DNA from: Moritella sp. 24
GTDB lineage: Bacteria > Pseudomonadota > Gammaproteobacteria > Enterobacterales > Moritellaceae
Direction of reading: 5' to 3'
NCBI RefSeq assembly: GCF_018219155.1
Contig: NZ_CP056123.1
Location: 2,241,505 to 2,305,504 of the forward strand
DNA: 64,000 nt
Below the pieces are notes generated by a model that saw nothing but the letters and a program-made list of their open reading frames with translations, had not been told where the DNA came from and made no database searches. The first letter of the stretch is position 1. Every line of letters starts with the position of its first letter. The position numbers and the translations under genes are program-made. Shown in pieces: positions 26,980-35,100 of the stretch.

Positions 26980-27742
26980 ACGTCATATATCTAAAGTATT
27001 GTTATTATTGGTTTATATTTATTTGTATACACCAATATTTATTTTGATCGCAAATTCATTTAATGCGTCAAAATACGGTCTTAAATGGAAAGGTTTTACC
27101 TCAAAATGGTATGAGCTACTCTGGAATAACGACACGCTATTACAAGCTGCGTTTAATTCTCTTACGATTGCTGTTTTTGCATCATCGATTGCCGTTGTTA
27201 TTGGTACATTAGGCGCTGTAGCCTTATTCAAGCATCAATTTAAAGGTAAAAAGTTTATATCTGGGCTACTCTTTGTTGTGATGATGTCACCTGATATTGT
27301 AATGGCCATTTCATTATTGTCGTTATTTATTATACTTGGCTTAGATCTTGGTTTTGTTACCTTGCTAATCGCACATATTACATTCTGTATTCCATTTGTT
27401 GTGATCACGGTTTACAGTCGCTTAAGTAATTTTGATAACTCGATATTAGAAGCCGGAAAAGATTTAGGTGCTAATGAAGCTACTATCTTTAAACGCATTA
27501 TTTTACCGATTGCAAAACCTGCCATTATAGCAAGTTGGTTATTATCGTTTACGCTTTCACTAGATGATGTAATCGTTAGTTCATTTGTAACTGGCCCTAG
27601 TTTTGAAGTATTACCATTGAAAATATACTCAATGGTTAAAGTAGGTGTTTCACCAGAGGTTAATGCATTAGCAACGATGATGATTTTGATATCTATCTCG
27701 TTTGTTATAGCTGCGGCCCTTATTAATAAAAACGATAAATAG
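26972..27742 (+). CDS. potC: Spermidine/putrescine ABC transporter permease PotC
   Basis: This 256-residue, six-helix partner of PotB has the EAA loop EAGKDLGANEATIFKRI near 150-167 and SLDDVIVSSFVTGP near 195, typical of PotC. Tight overlap with potB places it in the same operon. An 81-base gap with a small stable hairpin separates it from potD. Confidence 0.95.
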   Translation: MLKRHISKVLLLLVYIYLYTPIFILIANSFNASKYGLKWKGFTSKWYELLWNNDTLLQAAFNSLTIAVFASSIAVVIGTLGAVALFKHQFKGKKFISGLLFVVMMSPDIVMAISLLSLFIILGLDLGFVTLLIAHITFCIPFVVITVYSRLSNFDNSILEAGKDLGANEATIFKRIILPIAKPAIIASWLLSFTLSLDDVIVSSFVTGPSFEVLPLKIYSMVKVGVSPEVNALATMMILISISFVIAAALINKNDK

Positions 27743-27770
27743 TTCTCCGGACTTTATCGCTAATGGTTGT

Positions 27771-27784
27771 GCAGTTTCGACTGC
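27771..27784 (+). promoter_or_regulatory. UUCG-tetraloop hairpin between potC and potD
   Basis: GCAGT-TTCG-ACTGC forms a perfect 5-bp stem closed by a UUCG loop. Without a T-run it is not a terminator. It could protect the potD end of the mRNA and raise output of the binding protein. Confidence 0.4.
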
Positions 27785-27823
27785 TGTTATTTATATTAAA
27801 TAAAAAGAAGAAGTAAAATTACT

Positions 27824-28858
27824 ATGTTTAAATCAACAATGAAGTGTATCGCAACTGCGTTACTTTTTAGTAGCTCAGCTTATGCTACAACAATTAATTT
27901 CTACAACTGGTCTGAATATATCCCACCAGGTTTGTTATCCCGTTTCACTGAAGAAACAGGTATTAAAGTTGTTTATTCAACATACGAATCAAATGAATCT
28001 ATGTATGCGAAATTAAAAACATATGACAAAAATGGTTATGATCTTGTTGTTCCTTCAACTTACTTCATCAGTAAAATGACAAAAGAAGGTATGTTACAAG
28101 AAATTGATCATAAGAAATTAACTAACTACGCAAACTTAGATCCTTCATTGTTAAATAAAGAATACGATTTAGGCAACCGTTACAGCATCCCATACATTTG
28201 GGGCGCAACTGGTATCGGTGTTAACACTGCAGATATTGAATTGTCATCAGTTACAAGCTGGACAGACTTATGGGATCCTAAATGGGAAGGTCAGTTATTA
28301 TTAACTGATGACGCACGTGAAATATTCCACATGGCGTTAAAAATTCAAGGTCACTCAGCAAATACTCAAGATGAAGCAGAATTAGCACAAGCTTATGAGC
28401 TACTAAAGAAATTGATGCCGAACGTACTTGTGTTTAACTCTGATACGCCTGCTAACCCTTATATTGCCGGTGAAGTTGAGTTTGGTATGATTTGGAATGG
28501 TAGTACGTACATGGCGCAACAAGAAGACAGCGATATTACAATGGTATATCCAAAAGAAGGTGCTGTGTTCTGGATGGATAGCCTAGCAATTCCGAAAAAT
28601 GCGAAGAATGTAGATGCTGTTCATAAGTTAATTGATTTCTTATTACGCCCAGAAGTTGCTGCTGAAGTTGCGTTAGAGATTGGTTACCCGACTCCTAACA
28701 AAGAAGCTAAAAAGCTTCTACCTAAATCGTTTACAGAAAATAAGATTGTATTCCCAGATGCAGAAACAATTGCGAATGGTGAATTCCACTCAGATGTTGG
28801 TGATGCGAATATTATCTACGAGCGTTATTACGAGAAGTTAAAAGCTCAAAACCTGTAG
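27824..28858 (+). CDS. potD: Periplasmic spermidine/putrescine-binding protein PotD/PotF-like
   Basis: This is the extracytoplasmic solute-binding protein that presents polyamines to PotBC. A signal peptide spans residues 1-21 (ending AYA-TT). The mature protein starts INFYNWSEYIPPGLL, the characteristic polyamine-binding N-terminus. It contains DLVVPSTYF, IPYIWGATGIGVN and WNGSTYMAQQ segments of the family. It has 344 residues, near E. coli PotD (348). Placement after potABC supports PotD rather than PotF. A strong terminator follows. Confidence 0.95.
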   Translation: MFKSTMKCIATALLFSSSAYATTINFYNWSEYIPPGLLSRFTEETGIKVVYSTYESNESMYAKLKTYDKNGYDLVVPSTYFISKMTKEGMLQEIDHKKLTNYANLDPSLLNKEYDLGNRYSIPYIWGATGIGVNTADIELSSVTSWTDLWDPKWEGQLLLTDDAREIFHMALKIQGHSANTQDEAELAQAYELLKKLMPNVLVFNSDTPANPYIAGEVEFGMIWNGSTYMAQQEDSDITMVYPKEGAVFWMDSLAIPKNAKNVDAVHKLIDFLLRPEVAAEVALEIGYPTPNKEAKKLLPKSFTENKIVFPDAETIANGEFHSDVGDANIIYERYYEKLKAQNL

Positions 28859-28880
28859 TGAGATGTGATTAATCTGATAT

Positions 28881-28911
28881 GAAAAAGGTGCTTTATGCAC
28901 CTTTTTGTTTT
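28881..28911 (+). terminator. Terminator after potD, probably bidirectional
   Basis: The 10-bp stem AAAAAGGTGC/GCACCTTTTT with a 5-base loop lies between convergent potD and cobB. Confidence 0.9.
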
Positions 28912-28925
28912 TAACGAGTAATCAA

Positions 28926-29651
28926 TTAAAAGAACTGTCTATCTCTAGAAAGTAGCTCATCAACCAATTCTCTTACCTCTTCGGTCGCCTGACCTATTCG
29001 ATGTTCTCTAAAGTTTTCAGATATGTGTGTCGAATCAAGGTTTATCTCAATAGTATGCGCACATGCTCTGTTTGCTTCATTTACAAAATCTGCAGCAGGA
29101 TATACTGAACCTGATGTTCCGATCGCAATAAACAAATCTGCATTGCTCAGTGCTTTATAAATATCATTCATGAACAATGGCATTTCATTAAACCAAACAA
29201 TGTGTGGTCTAAGGTTCCCTGCTTTCTTACAACATGGGCATTTTAAAGATTTACTTAATTCTTTGTATGGAAATAACTTCAGCGTTTTCTCACAGCGTGC
29301 TTTCACTAATTCGCCATGCATGTGAATAATATTGTTGGCACCGCCGCGTTCATGCAAGTTATCAATATTCTGCGTCACAATCGTGACACTACCAGAAAAA
29401 TCTCTTTGTAACTCAGCTAAAGCAATATGTGCATCGTTAGGTTGGATGCTAGGTGCAGATAACTGATTAAACCTTTGATTATAAAAGCTATAAACTAAAT
29501 CCGGGTCTTTTCGATAACCATCTAGGGTCGCGATATCATCAATATGATGCTGAGCCCATAAACCATCACTTGCACGGAATGTTTCAATACCTGATTCAGC
29601 AGAAATACCAGAACCAGTGAGAATGACTATGTTGTCATAGGTGTCAAACAT
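28926..29651 (-). CDS. cobB: NAD-dependent protein deacylase, sirtuin CobB
   Basis: It removes acyl groups from lysines using NAD. The Rossmann motif is GSGISAESGIETFR (~12-25), the catalytic region is TQNIDNLHERGG with HMHGE (His near 117), and zinc cysteines are visible in ARCEK and KCPCC. GTSGSVYPAADF lies near 185. FYNQR (~56-60) supplies the Tyr-x-x-Arg pair that in E. coli CobB binds succinyl-lysine, so desuccinylase as well as deacetylase activity is likely. It has 241 residues, a short form without an N-terminal extension. It is convergent with potD. Confidence 0.94.
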   Translation of the reverse strand: MFDTYDNIVILTGSGISAESGIETFRASDGLWAQHHIDDIATLDGYRKDPDLVYSFYNQRFNQLSAPSIQPNDAHIALAELQRDFSGSVTIVTQNIDNLHERGGANNIIHMHGELVKARCEKTLKLFPYKELSKSLKCPCCKKAGNLRPHIVWFNEMPLFMNDIYKALSNADLFIAIGTSGSVYPAADFVNEANRACAHTIEINLDSTHISENFREHRIGQATEEVRELVDELLSRDRQFF

Positions 29652-29856
29652 TTAACTTCTCTTTATAATAAGCCTTAATTAACCATATCATTTTTAAATA
29701 CCTATTCAAGATATTTTTGTGTGATGTGATTCGTATTTAGAGCAATACTTCGATATTTTAAACATCAATAGAATCACTAATATAGAGGTGGTTTTTTTCT
29801 CGGGAATTAAAAGCGGAAAAATACTAATTGATTGTATTGAAGTGAGTATTAATAAT

Positions 29857-29884
29857 AAGTGTGGCGCATAAATGCGCCACACTT
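29857..29884 (-). terminator. Terminator of the phasin gene
   Basis: The perfect 12-bp stem AAGTGTGGCGCA/TGCGCCACACTT with a 4-base loop lies directly after the phasin stop in the minus sense and is followed by ATTATTAATA. Confidence 0.8.
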
Positions 29885-29899
29885 TATTCGGTTACTAGC

Positions 29900-30571
29900 T
29901 TATTGCTTTTTTTTAGCAGCCGCTTTTTTTACACGTTTTGTTACTTTTTTTGCATTTTGTTTTACTGATTCAATGCTTTGAACTTCTTCTTTAACAAGTT
30001 CTGCTGCGCTAGCAGTCACTGGAGCAACTACTTCTTTAACTACTGGAGCAACTTTTGCAGCAACTTCTGTAATTACTTCAGCAACAGTTTCAACCGTAGT
30101 CGTTACTTCTGCAGCAACAGTAGCAACTTTTTCAGTAACAGTTGCTTCTACTTTATCTACGATTTCTTGAATTACTTCAACTTCTGCCGCTGGTTTACTC
30201 TGATCTAATTTAGCATCTTCAAGTGCTTTTTCAATTTGCTCAATTTTATCAATGATGTTATCAAATGTATTCGCATCGATATGAGTAAAAGATGTTACTG
30301 CACTTTGTACTTTTTCTTGAATTGCACCTGTTGTCGATTTACCTACAGACGCTAATTTATCTTTATTCGTAGTGATAGTCAGTGTTGTGTCCGACTCTAA
30401 TTTACGACCACGTTCAACCAACTCGTCAAAAATAGATTGGCTTTTATTTACTGTATTTGATGCAGATTGATAACCTTTATCATAAGCTCCTAAACCTGCT
30501 AACCAGATGTTACGTGTGATTTGATCTTTAGCAGACCATACTTGTTTTGCTGCTGTAATTACTTTAGACAT
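29900..30571 (-). CDS. Phasin-family protein (PhaF/PhaI-like)
   Basis: Residues ~1-110 form the phasin domain: SAKDQITRNIWLAGLGAYDKGYQ at the start (part: RNIWLAGLGAYDKG), then a heptad-like amphipathic helix. Residues ~125-200 are a low-complexity Ala/Val/Glu/Thr stretch rich in VxEVV/VAEVxT repeats. The C-terminus is a Lys/Ala tail (KKVTKRVKKAAAKKKQ) like the histone H1-like, DNA-binding tail of PhaF. Phasins coat polyhydroxyalkanoate granules, and PhaF types also tether them to the nucleoid. No pha synthase gene is in this window, so granule association is inferred from the family. It is transcribed alone, with GGGTTCCTT before the ATG. Confidence 0.8.
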   Translation of the reverse strand: MSKVITAAKQVWSAKDQITRNIWLAGLGAYDKGYQSASNTVNKSQSIFDELVERGRKLESDTTLTITTNKDKLASVGKSTTGAIQEKVQSAVTSFTHIDANTFDNIIDKIEQIEKALEDAKLDQSKPAAEVEVIQEIVDKVEATVTEKVATVAAEVTTTVETVAEVITEVAAKVAPVVKEVVAPVTASAAELVKEEVQSIESVKQNAKKVTKRVKKAAAKKKQ

Positions 30572-30719
30572 AAGGAACCCTTCTTGAAGCTACTAAATAC
30601 AATCGATATTTGATGATTTATATTTTATCGAGGGAAATTAGAAGTTACATTCCAAAGTTTCAGTTACTTAGCCCAGCTCTCATACTTAAATTAACGTACA
30701 CCTAACCATTTAATTAACA

Positions 30720-30740
30720 AATTTCAATTTAATTGAAATT
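30720..30740. repeat. Perfect palindrome between phasin and ThrE-like genes
   Basis: AATTTCAATT-T-AATTGAAATT has 10-base arms around one base. It lies between divergent genes, about 150 bases from the phasin start and 77 bases from the exporter start. An operator is possible, but no known regulator consensus is recognised. Confidence 0.5.
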
Positions 30741-30816
30741 AACCAACATTTTAGCTAACAAATTAACTTAAATAGAACTAAAATAAACCACTTTTTGTCT
30801 CTTCCAGAATATAATT

Positions 30817-32043
30817 ATGCATAGTCAGACATATAAACTTCAAATAAATTTTATTATCAAACTCGGCCTTGCTTTACATCGTTGTGGTGCAACAAGCTAT
30901 CGCATTGAAAATCATTTAACTAATTTAGCTAAATTCTGGAATATTGAAGCTAGCTTTCTTGTAACGCCGACTGCATTTACCTTTATATTTTCAAGTAATC
31001 CTGACGAACAGCATACGCACATTGTTCGCGTTAAACCTGCAGGCAATGATTTAGGCAAGTTAGCTAGAATTGATGAGATTGTAGAAAAGGTCGTAGACTC
31101 GCAAGTATGTTTGGATGAAGCAATTGAGCTATTAATTGAAGCGAAACAACAACCTAGTTTTTACGGTGTTAAAACCGAAGCGCTTGGTTGGTGTGTGACT
31201 GGTGGTGCCTTTGCAATGCTACTATCAGATTCAAGTCTGGATATTATCAGTTCGTTCTTATTATCATTTCTTGTGTTTATCTTATATAAGCTATCTGCAC
31301 ACTCACCACGCTTAGCGTCGATTGTTGAGTTCTTTGCTCCTTTTATCTCTGCATTGATTGCTTGTTTTGTCGCCAGCTTAGATGTGCATCTAAATGTACC
31401 CTTTGTCATATTATCATCGGTCATTATCTTTATCCCCGGTTTGGCCATTACAGTCGCGTTAAGCGAAATTGTTAATAAAGATCTTGTTTCTGGTACATCA
31501 AAGCTCGTTGATGCCACTATGTTGTTGTTTAAATTGTATTTTGGTGCCCTACTTGGTATCACGTTAGGTAATCTAATCTGGACTATTGATCCACTTATGC
31601 TTGATATGAGCTACTCTTTACCGGGTTGGAAAAACTATATTGCAGTGGTTGCACTATCGACTGGCCTAGTTGTTGCTTTTAATGTACATAAATCAGATAT
31701 GATTTGGGGTATTTCAGCTGGTCTTATTGCTTATGTGATGAGTACGTTTGCAGCGCAGTATCTTGGCTTCACGTTAGGCACGTTCGTTGGTTCTTTCACT
31801 GTTGGTCTGTTCAGTAATGTATATGCCATTATTAAAAATAGACCTGCATCTATTGTATTAATCCAAGGTATTGTATTACTTGTACCAGGTAGTCGAACGT
31901 ACATGGATCTGAACACATACATTTCTGGACACGAAATATTGAACAACATTAATGACAGTGGTTTTGTATTTATGATCTTTGTTGCGATCCTTGCAGGTAT
32001 GATCTTAGCTAACGCTGTATTACCTGCTAAAAAGAGTCTGTAA
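30817..32043 (+). CDS. Threonine/serine exporter, fused ThrE-type
   Basis: This 408-residue membrane protein combines both parts that are split as YjjP and YjjB in E. coli. An N-terminal cytosolic segment with GLALHRCGATSYRIENHL (~14-31) leads to a first five-helix bundle (~125-260). A second bundle (~275-405) contains LVPGSRTYMDL and ALSTGLVVAFNVH. ThrE of Corynebacterium exports threonine and serine; the E. coli YjjPB pair exports succinate. The substrate here is therefore open. It is monocistronic, with a good terminator. Confidence 0.87.
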   Translation: MHSQTYKLQINFIIKLGLALHRCGATSYRIENHLTNLAKFWNIEASFLVTPTAFTFIFSSNPDEQHTHIVRVKPAGNDLGKLARIDEIVEKVVDSQVCLDEAIELLIEAKQQPSFYGVKTEALGWCVTGGAFAMLLSDSSLDIISSFLLSFLVFILYKLSAHSPRLASIVEFFAPFISALIACFVASLDVHLNVPFVILSSVIIFIPGLAITVALSEIVNKDLVSGTSKLVDATMLLFKLYFGALLGITLGNLIWTIDPLMLDMSYSLPGWKNYIAVVALSTGLVVAFNVHKSDMIWGISAGLIAYVMSTFAAQYLGFTLGTFVGSFTVGLFSNVYAIIKNRPASIVLIQGIVLLVPGSRTYMDLNTYISGHEILNNINDSGFVFMIFVAILAGMILANAVLPAKKSL

Positions 32044-32080
32044 TTTCAGCAACTCACAGAACAACTGTATAAACATCCAG

Positions 32081-32115
32081 ATACTCATGCTATTATTGTG
32101 GCATGAGTATTTTTT
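32081..32115 (+). terminator. Terminator before radA
   Basis: The perfect 10-bp stem ATACTCATGC/GCATGAGTAT with a 10-base loop is followed by TTTTT. Confidence 0.88.
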
Positions 32116-32139
32116 GATAGTTAAATTGACAGTAAAATC

Positions 32140-33534
32140 ATGGCCAAAACTCCTAAAACAAAAATAAGTTTTCTTTGCTCCGAATGCGGTGCTAACTTCC
32201 CTCGCTGGCAAGGTCAATGTAATGCCTGTAAAGCTTGGAATACACTCGCTGAATTCAAAGAAGCGACGTTACCAAGTCAACAACGTACGATTGCTTCTCA
32301 AGGTGGTTATGCTGGCACTATCGGTAATACCGTTAAAAAGATGTCAGAAGTATCACACGTTGAATTAAACAAGATTGATACACAAATAGGTGAATTAGAT
32401 CGTGTACTTGGTGACGGGCTTACCGTCGGCTCAATTGTATTAATATCTGGTGACCCTGGCGCAGGTAAAACAACAATACTGACACAGCTATCGGCAAACT
32501 TAAGTAAGCAAATGGTGTCGATGTACTGTACTGCCGAAGAAAGCCTTGAACAATTCAAAAGTCGTGCGATTAGTCGTCTTAAAATTGATTTTGTAGAAGA
32601 AAACTTACTCTTAATGTCTGAGTATATCGTTTCAAACATTATGGAACGTGCATTAGAAGCAAAAGTTAAGTTTTTGATTATTGACTCAATTCAAGCATTA
32701 GAAAGTGAACATTGCAATGGTAGTGCAGGTTCTGTTAGCCAAGTAAAAGGCTGCGCGCAAGAGCTCAGTCGTTTTGCAAAACAGCACGGTATTACACTTA
32801 TCATTATTGGTCATGTAACGAAAGGCAGTGATTTAGCCGGTCCAAAAACCCTTGAGCATATCGTTGATACCCTACTCCACATTGAAGTTAACGACAGTAT
32901 TATTCGTACCATTCGAGCAAGTAAGAACCGTTTTGGTGATGTAGACCAAGTTGGTATCTTCCAAATGCACAGTAAAGGCATGCTGTCTGTGGATAATCCA
33001 AGTAAATTGTTCCTATCTGGTGCCGACGAGCACGTAGCGGGCTCTGCAATTACCTGTATTCGCGATGGTAATCGTAATTTACTGCTTGAAGTACAATGTT
33101 TAGTGTCAGAATGTGAAGCAGAAAACCAACAGCGCGTGAGTATTGGCCTTAGTTTTAATCGTTTAAAGATGATCACTGCTGTATTACGTAAACACGGCCG
33201 CATTAAATTGTTTCATGATGTATATGTGAATCTTGTGGGTGGTTTGAAATTACCTGAAACAGATACAAGTGCCGATTTAGCGATTGCTGCATCACTTATT
33301 AGTTCGTTAAATGATAAACCTATGTCGCGTAAACACTGTTTCATGGGCGAGATTTCGCTCAGTGGTGAAGTTAGACCTATCAACGGTGGCGTACCGCGTG
33401 TAAACGAAGCCATTAAGCATGGTTTTGATGTGGTATATATCCCAAAAGCAAATTACCATAAATCGATGGAGAATAGTGGCGCGAAGATTATTCAAATTGA
33501 AAAAATTGGAGACCTCTTGGAAGCCCTTCAGTAG
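32140..33534 (+). CDS. radA: DNA repair protein RadA
   Basis: RadA is a RecA-like helicase that extends D-loops during recombinational repair. The N-terminal zinc finger is CSECGANFPRWQGQCNAC (13-30). The RecA-like core has Walker A GDPGAGKT (~104-111) and the RadA-specific KNRFG motif near 262. The C-terminal Lon-protease-like domain has GEISLSGEVRPINGG. It has 464 residues, a normal length. It has its own promoter after the exporter terminator and converges on the yecH cluster. Confidence 0.97.
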   Translation: MAKTPKTKISFLCSECGANFPRWQGQCNACKAWNTLAEFKEATLPSQQRTIASQGGYAGTIGNTVKKMSEVSHVELNKIDTQIGELDRVLGDGLTVGSIVLISGDPGAGKTTILTQLSANLSKQMVSMYCTAEESLEQFKSRAISRLKIDFVEENLLLMSEYIVSNIMERALEAKVKFLIIDSIQALESEHCNGSAGSVSQVKGCAQELSRFAKQHGITLIIIGHVTKGSDLAGPKTLEHIVDTLLHIEVNDSIIRTIRASKNRFGDVDQVGIFQMHSKGMLSVDNPSKLFLSGADEHVAGSAITCIRDGNRNLLLEVQCLVSECEAENQQRVSIGLSFNRLKMITAVLRKHGRIKLFHDVYVNLVGGLKLPETDTSADLAIAASLISSLNDKPMSRKHCFMGEISLSGEVRPINGGVPRVNEAIKHGFDVVYIPKANYHKSMENSGAKIIQIEKIGDLLEALQ

Positions 33535-33691
33535 ATTAATTTTTAGTTGCTCTAGCCTTGTAGAATATTGTTAATAACAAATCTATAAGGCGTTTCCCAA
33601 AGTAAAAAACAGTTTGCATGATGGTCTAAGGTTTGGAGGTTAAACTGAATTTTTCGATATGTTTTATTGGGAATAATGAAGAGGTATGAAG

Positions 33692-33722
33692 AATTATAGG
33701 GGCGTGAATACCCCCTATAATG
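33692..33722 (-). terminator. Possible terminator of the mltB-ycgM-ycgN-yecH cluster
   Basis: The near-perfect stem ATTATAGGGG/CCCCTATAAT with an 8-9 base loop sits right after the yecH stop in the minus sense. The T content after it is modest. Confidence 0.55.
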
Positions 33723-33725
33723 TAA

Positions 33726-33965
33726 TTACTGCTTACAGCCGCAACCAACTTTAGAAACTAAAATACCGTCTTGCTCAATAATACGACCTTTTGAGATCAT
33801 ACTTGCAAGAATCTGTGCTTTATTCATATCTTTAACTTTACAGGTATGAAATAAACCATTTGGGAACTGTTGTTCTATAAGACTTAGTAAGTCAGCTTCT
33901 TTCAACCCTTCTGGCTGTGCTGCTAATAATGCTACTATTTCTCTACCGTGTACTGATTCTGACAT
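33726..33965 (-). CDS. yecH: YecH-family small metal-binding-like protein
   Basis: This 79-residue protein begins MSESVHGREIVALLAAQPEG and has FHTCKVKDM in the middle. It ends in a CGCK cysteine cluster after a winged-helix-like fold, as in the YecH (DUF2492) family. The conserved His and Cys residues suggest metal binding, but no function is established. It lies 14 bases after ycgN and is the last gene of the minus-strand run. Confidence 0.82.
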   Translation of the reverse strand: MSESVHGREIVALLAAQPEGLKEADLLSLIEQQFPNGLFHTCKVKDMNKAQILASMISKGRIIEQDGILVSKVGCGCKQ

Positions 33966-33979
33966 GTCGCCCTCATTAA

Positions 33980-34420
33980 TTATAATTTAAATGTGATGAT
34001 GTGATCTTCTAGATCCCCCGCTGCAGACTCTGCAACAGCTTTACCTCGAATCGAATACCCAAGCTTATGCATTTCTGACTGGCTTCCAGTGATTAATGGG
34101 TGCCATTCTGGAATATCATTACCTTCCAGTAAACGCTTATAAGCACATGTCTCTGGTAACCAATGAAATGCGTCGATATCATCTAATGTCACTTTAAAGC
34201 AATCAGAAACATACTTAAAACGTTTCTCATACTTCTTACAGCGGCACGATTTTGTATTTAACAGCTCACAAGCTACATTGGTAAAATGAATTTCTTCCGA
34301 TTCATCTTCAATGATTTTATGTAAACAACATTTTCCACAACCATCGCAAAGTGATTCCCACTCTGCATCTGACATTTTAGCTAGTGTTTTAGTCTGCCAA
34401 AATTTTTCTACCATTTTCAT
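33980..34420 (-). CDS. ycgN: YcgN-family cysteine-cluster protein
   Basis: This 146-residue protein of the UPF0260/YcgN family begins with a conserved cluster CDGCGKCCLHK (~26-36) and has further cysteines in CELL, SCRCKKY and DCFKVT, suggesting a zinc or iron-sulfur site. The segment WLPETCAYKRLLEGNDIPEWHPL is diagnostic (in part: WLPETCAYKRLLEG). The biochemical role is unknown. It lies 7 bases after the fumarylacetoacetase-like gene, matching the ycgL-ycgM-ycgN order beside min in E. coli. Confidence 0.9.
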   Translation of the reverse strand: MKMVEKFWQTKTLAKMSDAEWESLCDGCGKCCLHKIIEDESEEIHFTNVACELLNTKSCRCKKYEKRFKYVSDCFKVTLDDIDAFHWLPETCAYKRLLEGNDIPEWHPLITGSQSEMHKLGYSIRGKAVAESAAGDLEDHIITFKL

Positions 34421-34426
34421 TAATCT

Positions 34427-35098
34427 CTAAATAATCTCGCAGCCGAACTTATAACGGTTTGCTAGCGTTAATGCAAGTTTATCACCCGAATTAAGTACGC
34501 CGACGCCTGCAGGTGTGCCTGTGAGTACGATATCACCTGGTAATAATGTAAAACAGAGCGTGATTTCTGTTAATAATGCTTCTATCGAACGCATCATTTT
34601 TGATGTATCACCTTCTTGTCTCACTTTGTCATTTACCGATAATTTAAATTCAAGCTGATTTAAATTATCAAATTCACTTAATGGGACAAAAGGCGTCACC
34701 GGACATGAATCATCAAATGCTTTAGCGCGTTCCCAAGGCTGTCCTTTGCTTTTAAGGTTGGCCTGTAGGTCCCGTAAAGTTAAATCAAGGCCTAGCCCTA
34801 CTCCCCAAATCATCTCAGCCAAGTTAATTGTATCGCCCTTTGTTATTGGCGATTTAATTAGCAAGGCTATTTCAAGTTCGTTATGGCACTCGCCTAAGTC
34901 CTTAGGGATTGATAACGGGGTATCAATCCCTACTAATGCTGTCGAGGGCTTCATAAATAGCAGCGATTGCTCTGGAATTTCATTACCAAGCTCACGAATG
35001 TGATCGAGATAGTTACGTCCGATACAAACCACTTTTCCAGCTGGAAACGTTATCGTATTATTATGTATGTCTTGATGTTGATAAAGAGAGTAAGTCAT
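34427..35098 (-). CDS. ycgM: Fumarylacetoacetate hydrolase-family protein (YcgM-like)
   Basis: This 223-residue FAH-fold enzyme has the start CIGRNYLDHIRELGNE, metal-binding Glu residues in ECHNELEIALLI (Glu-x-Glu, ~68-75), an Asp in GLGLDLTLRDLQ (~105), and the end LTGTPAGVGVL. The family hydrolyses or decarboxylates diketo acids; YcgM-like proteins are thought to act as acylpyruvate hydrolase or oxaloacetate decarboxylase. I use the ATG at 35098; the longer frame would need a TTG two codons earlier that overlaps the mltB stop. Confidence 0.9.
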   Translation of the reverse strand: MTYSLYQHQDIHNNTITFPAGKVVCIGRNYLDHIRELGNEIPEQSLLFMKPSTALVGIDTPLSIPKDLGECHNELEIALLIKSPITKGDTINLAEMIWGVGLGLDLTLRDLQANLKSKGQPWERAKAFDDSCPVTPFVPLSEFDNLNQLEFKLSVNDKVRQEGDTSKMMRSIEALLTEITLCFTLLPGDIVLTGTPAGVGVLNSGDKLALTLANRYKFGCEII

Positions 35099-35100
35099 TT

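Noticed and set aside
29978-30208. 76-codon plus-strand frame inside the phasin gene
   Set aside because: It is antisense to the Ala/Val/Glu repeat region and yields only Phe/Cys/Asn/Ser repeats, an artefact of repeated codons.
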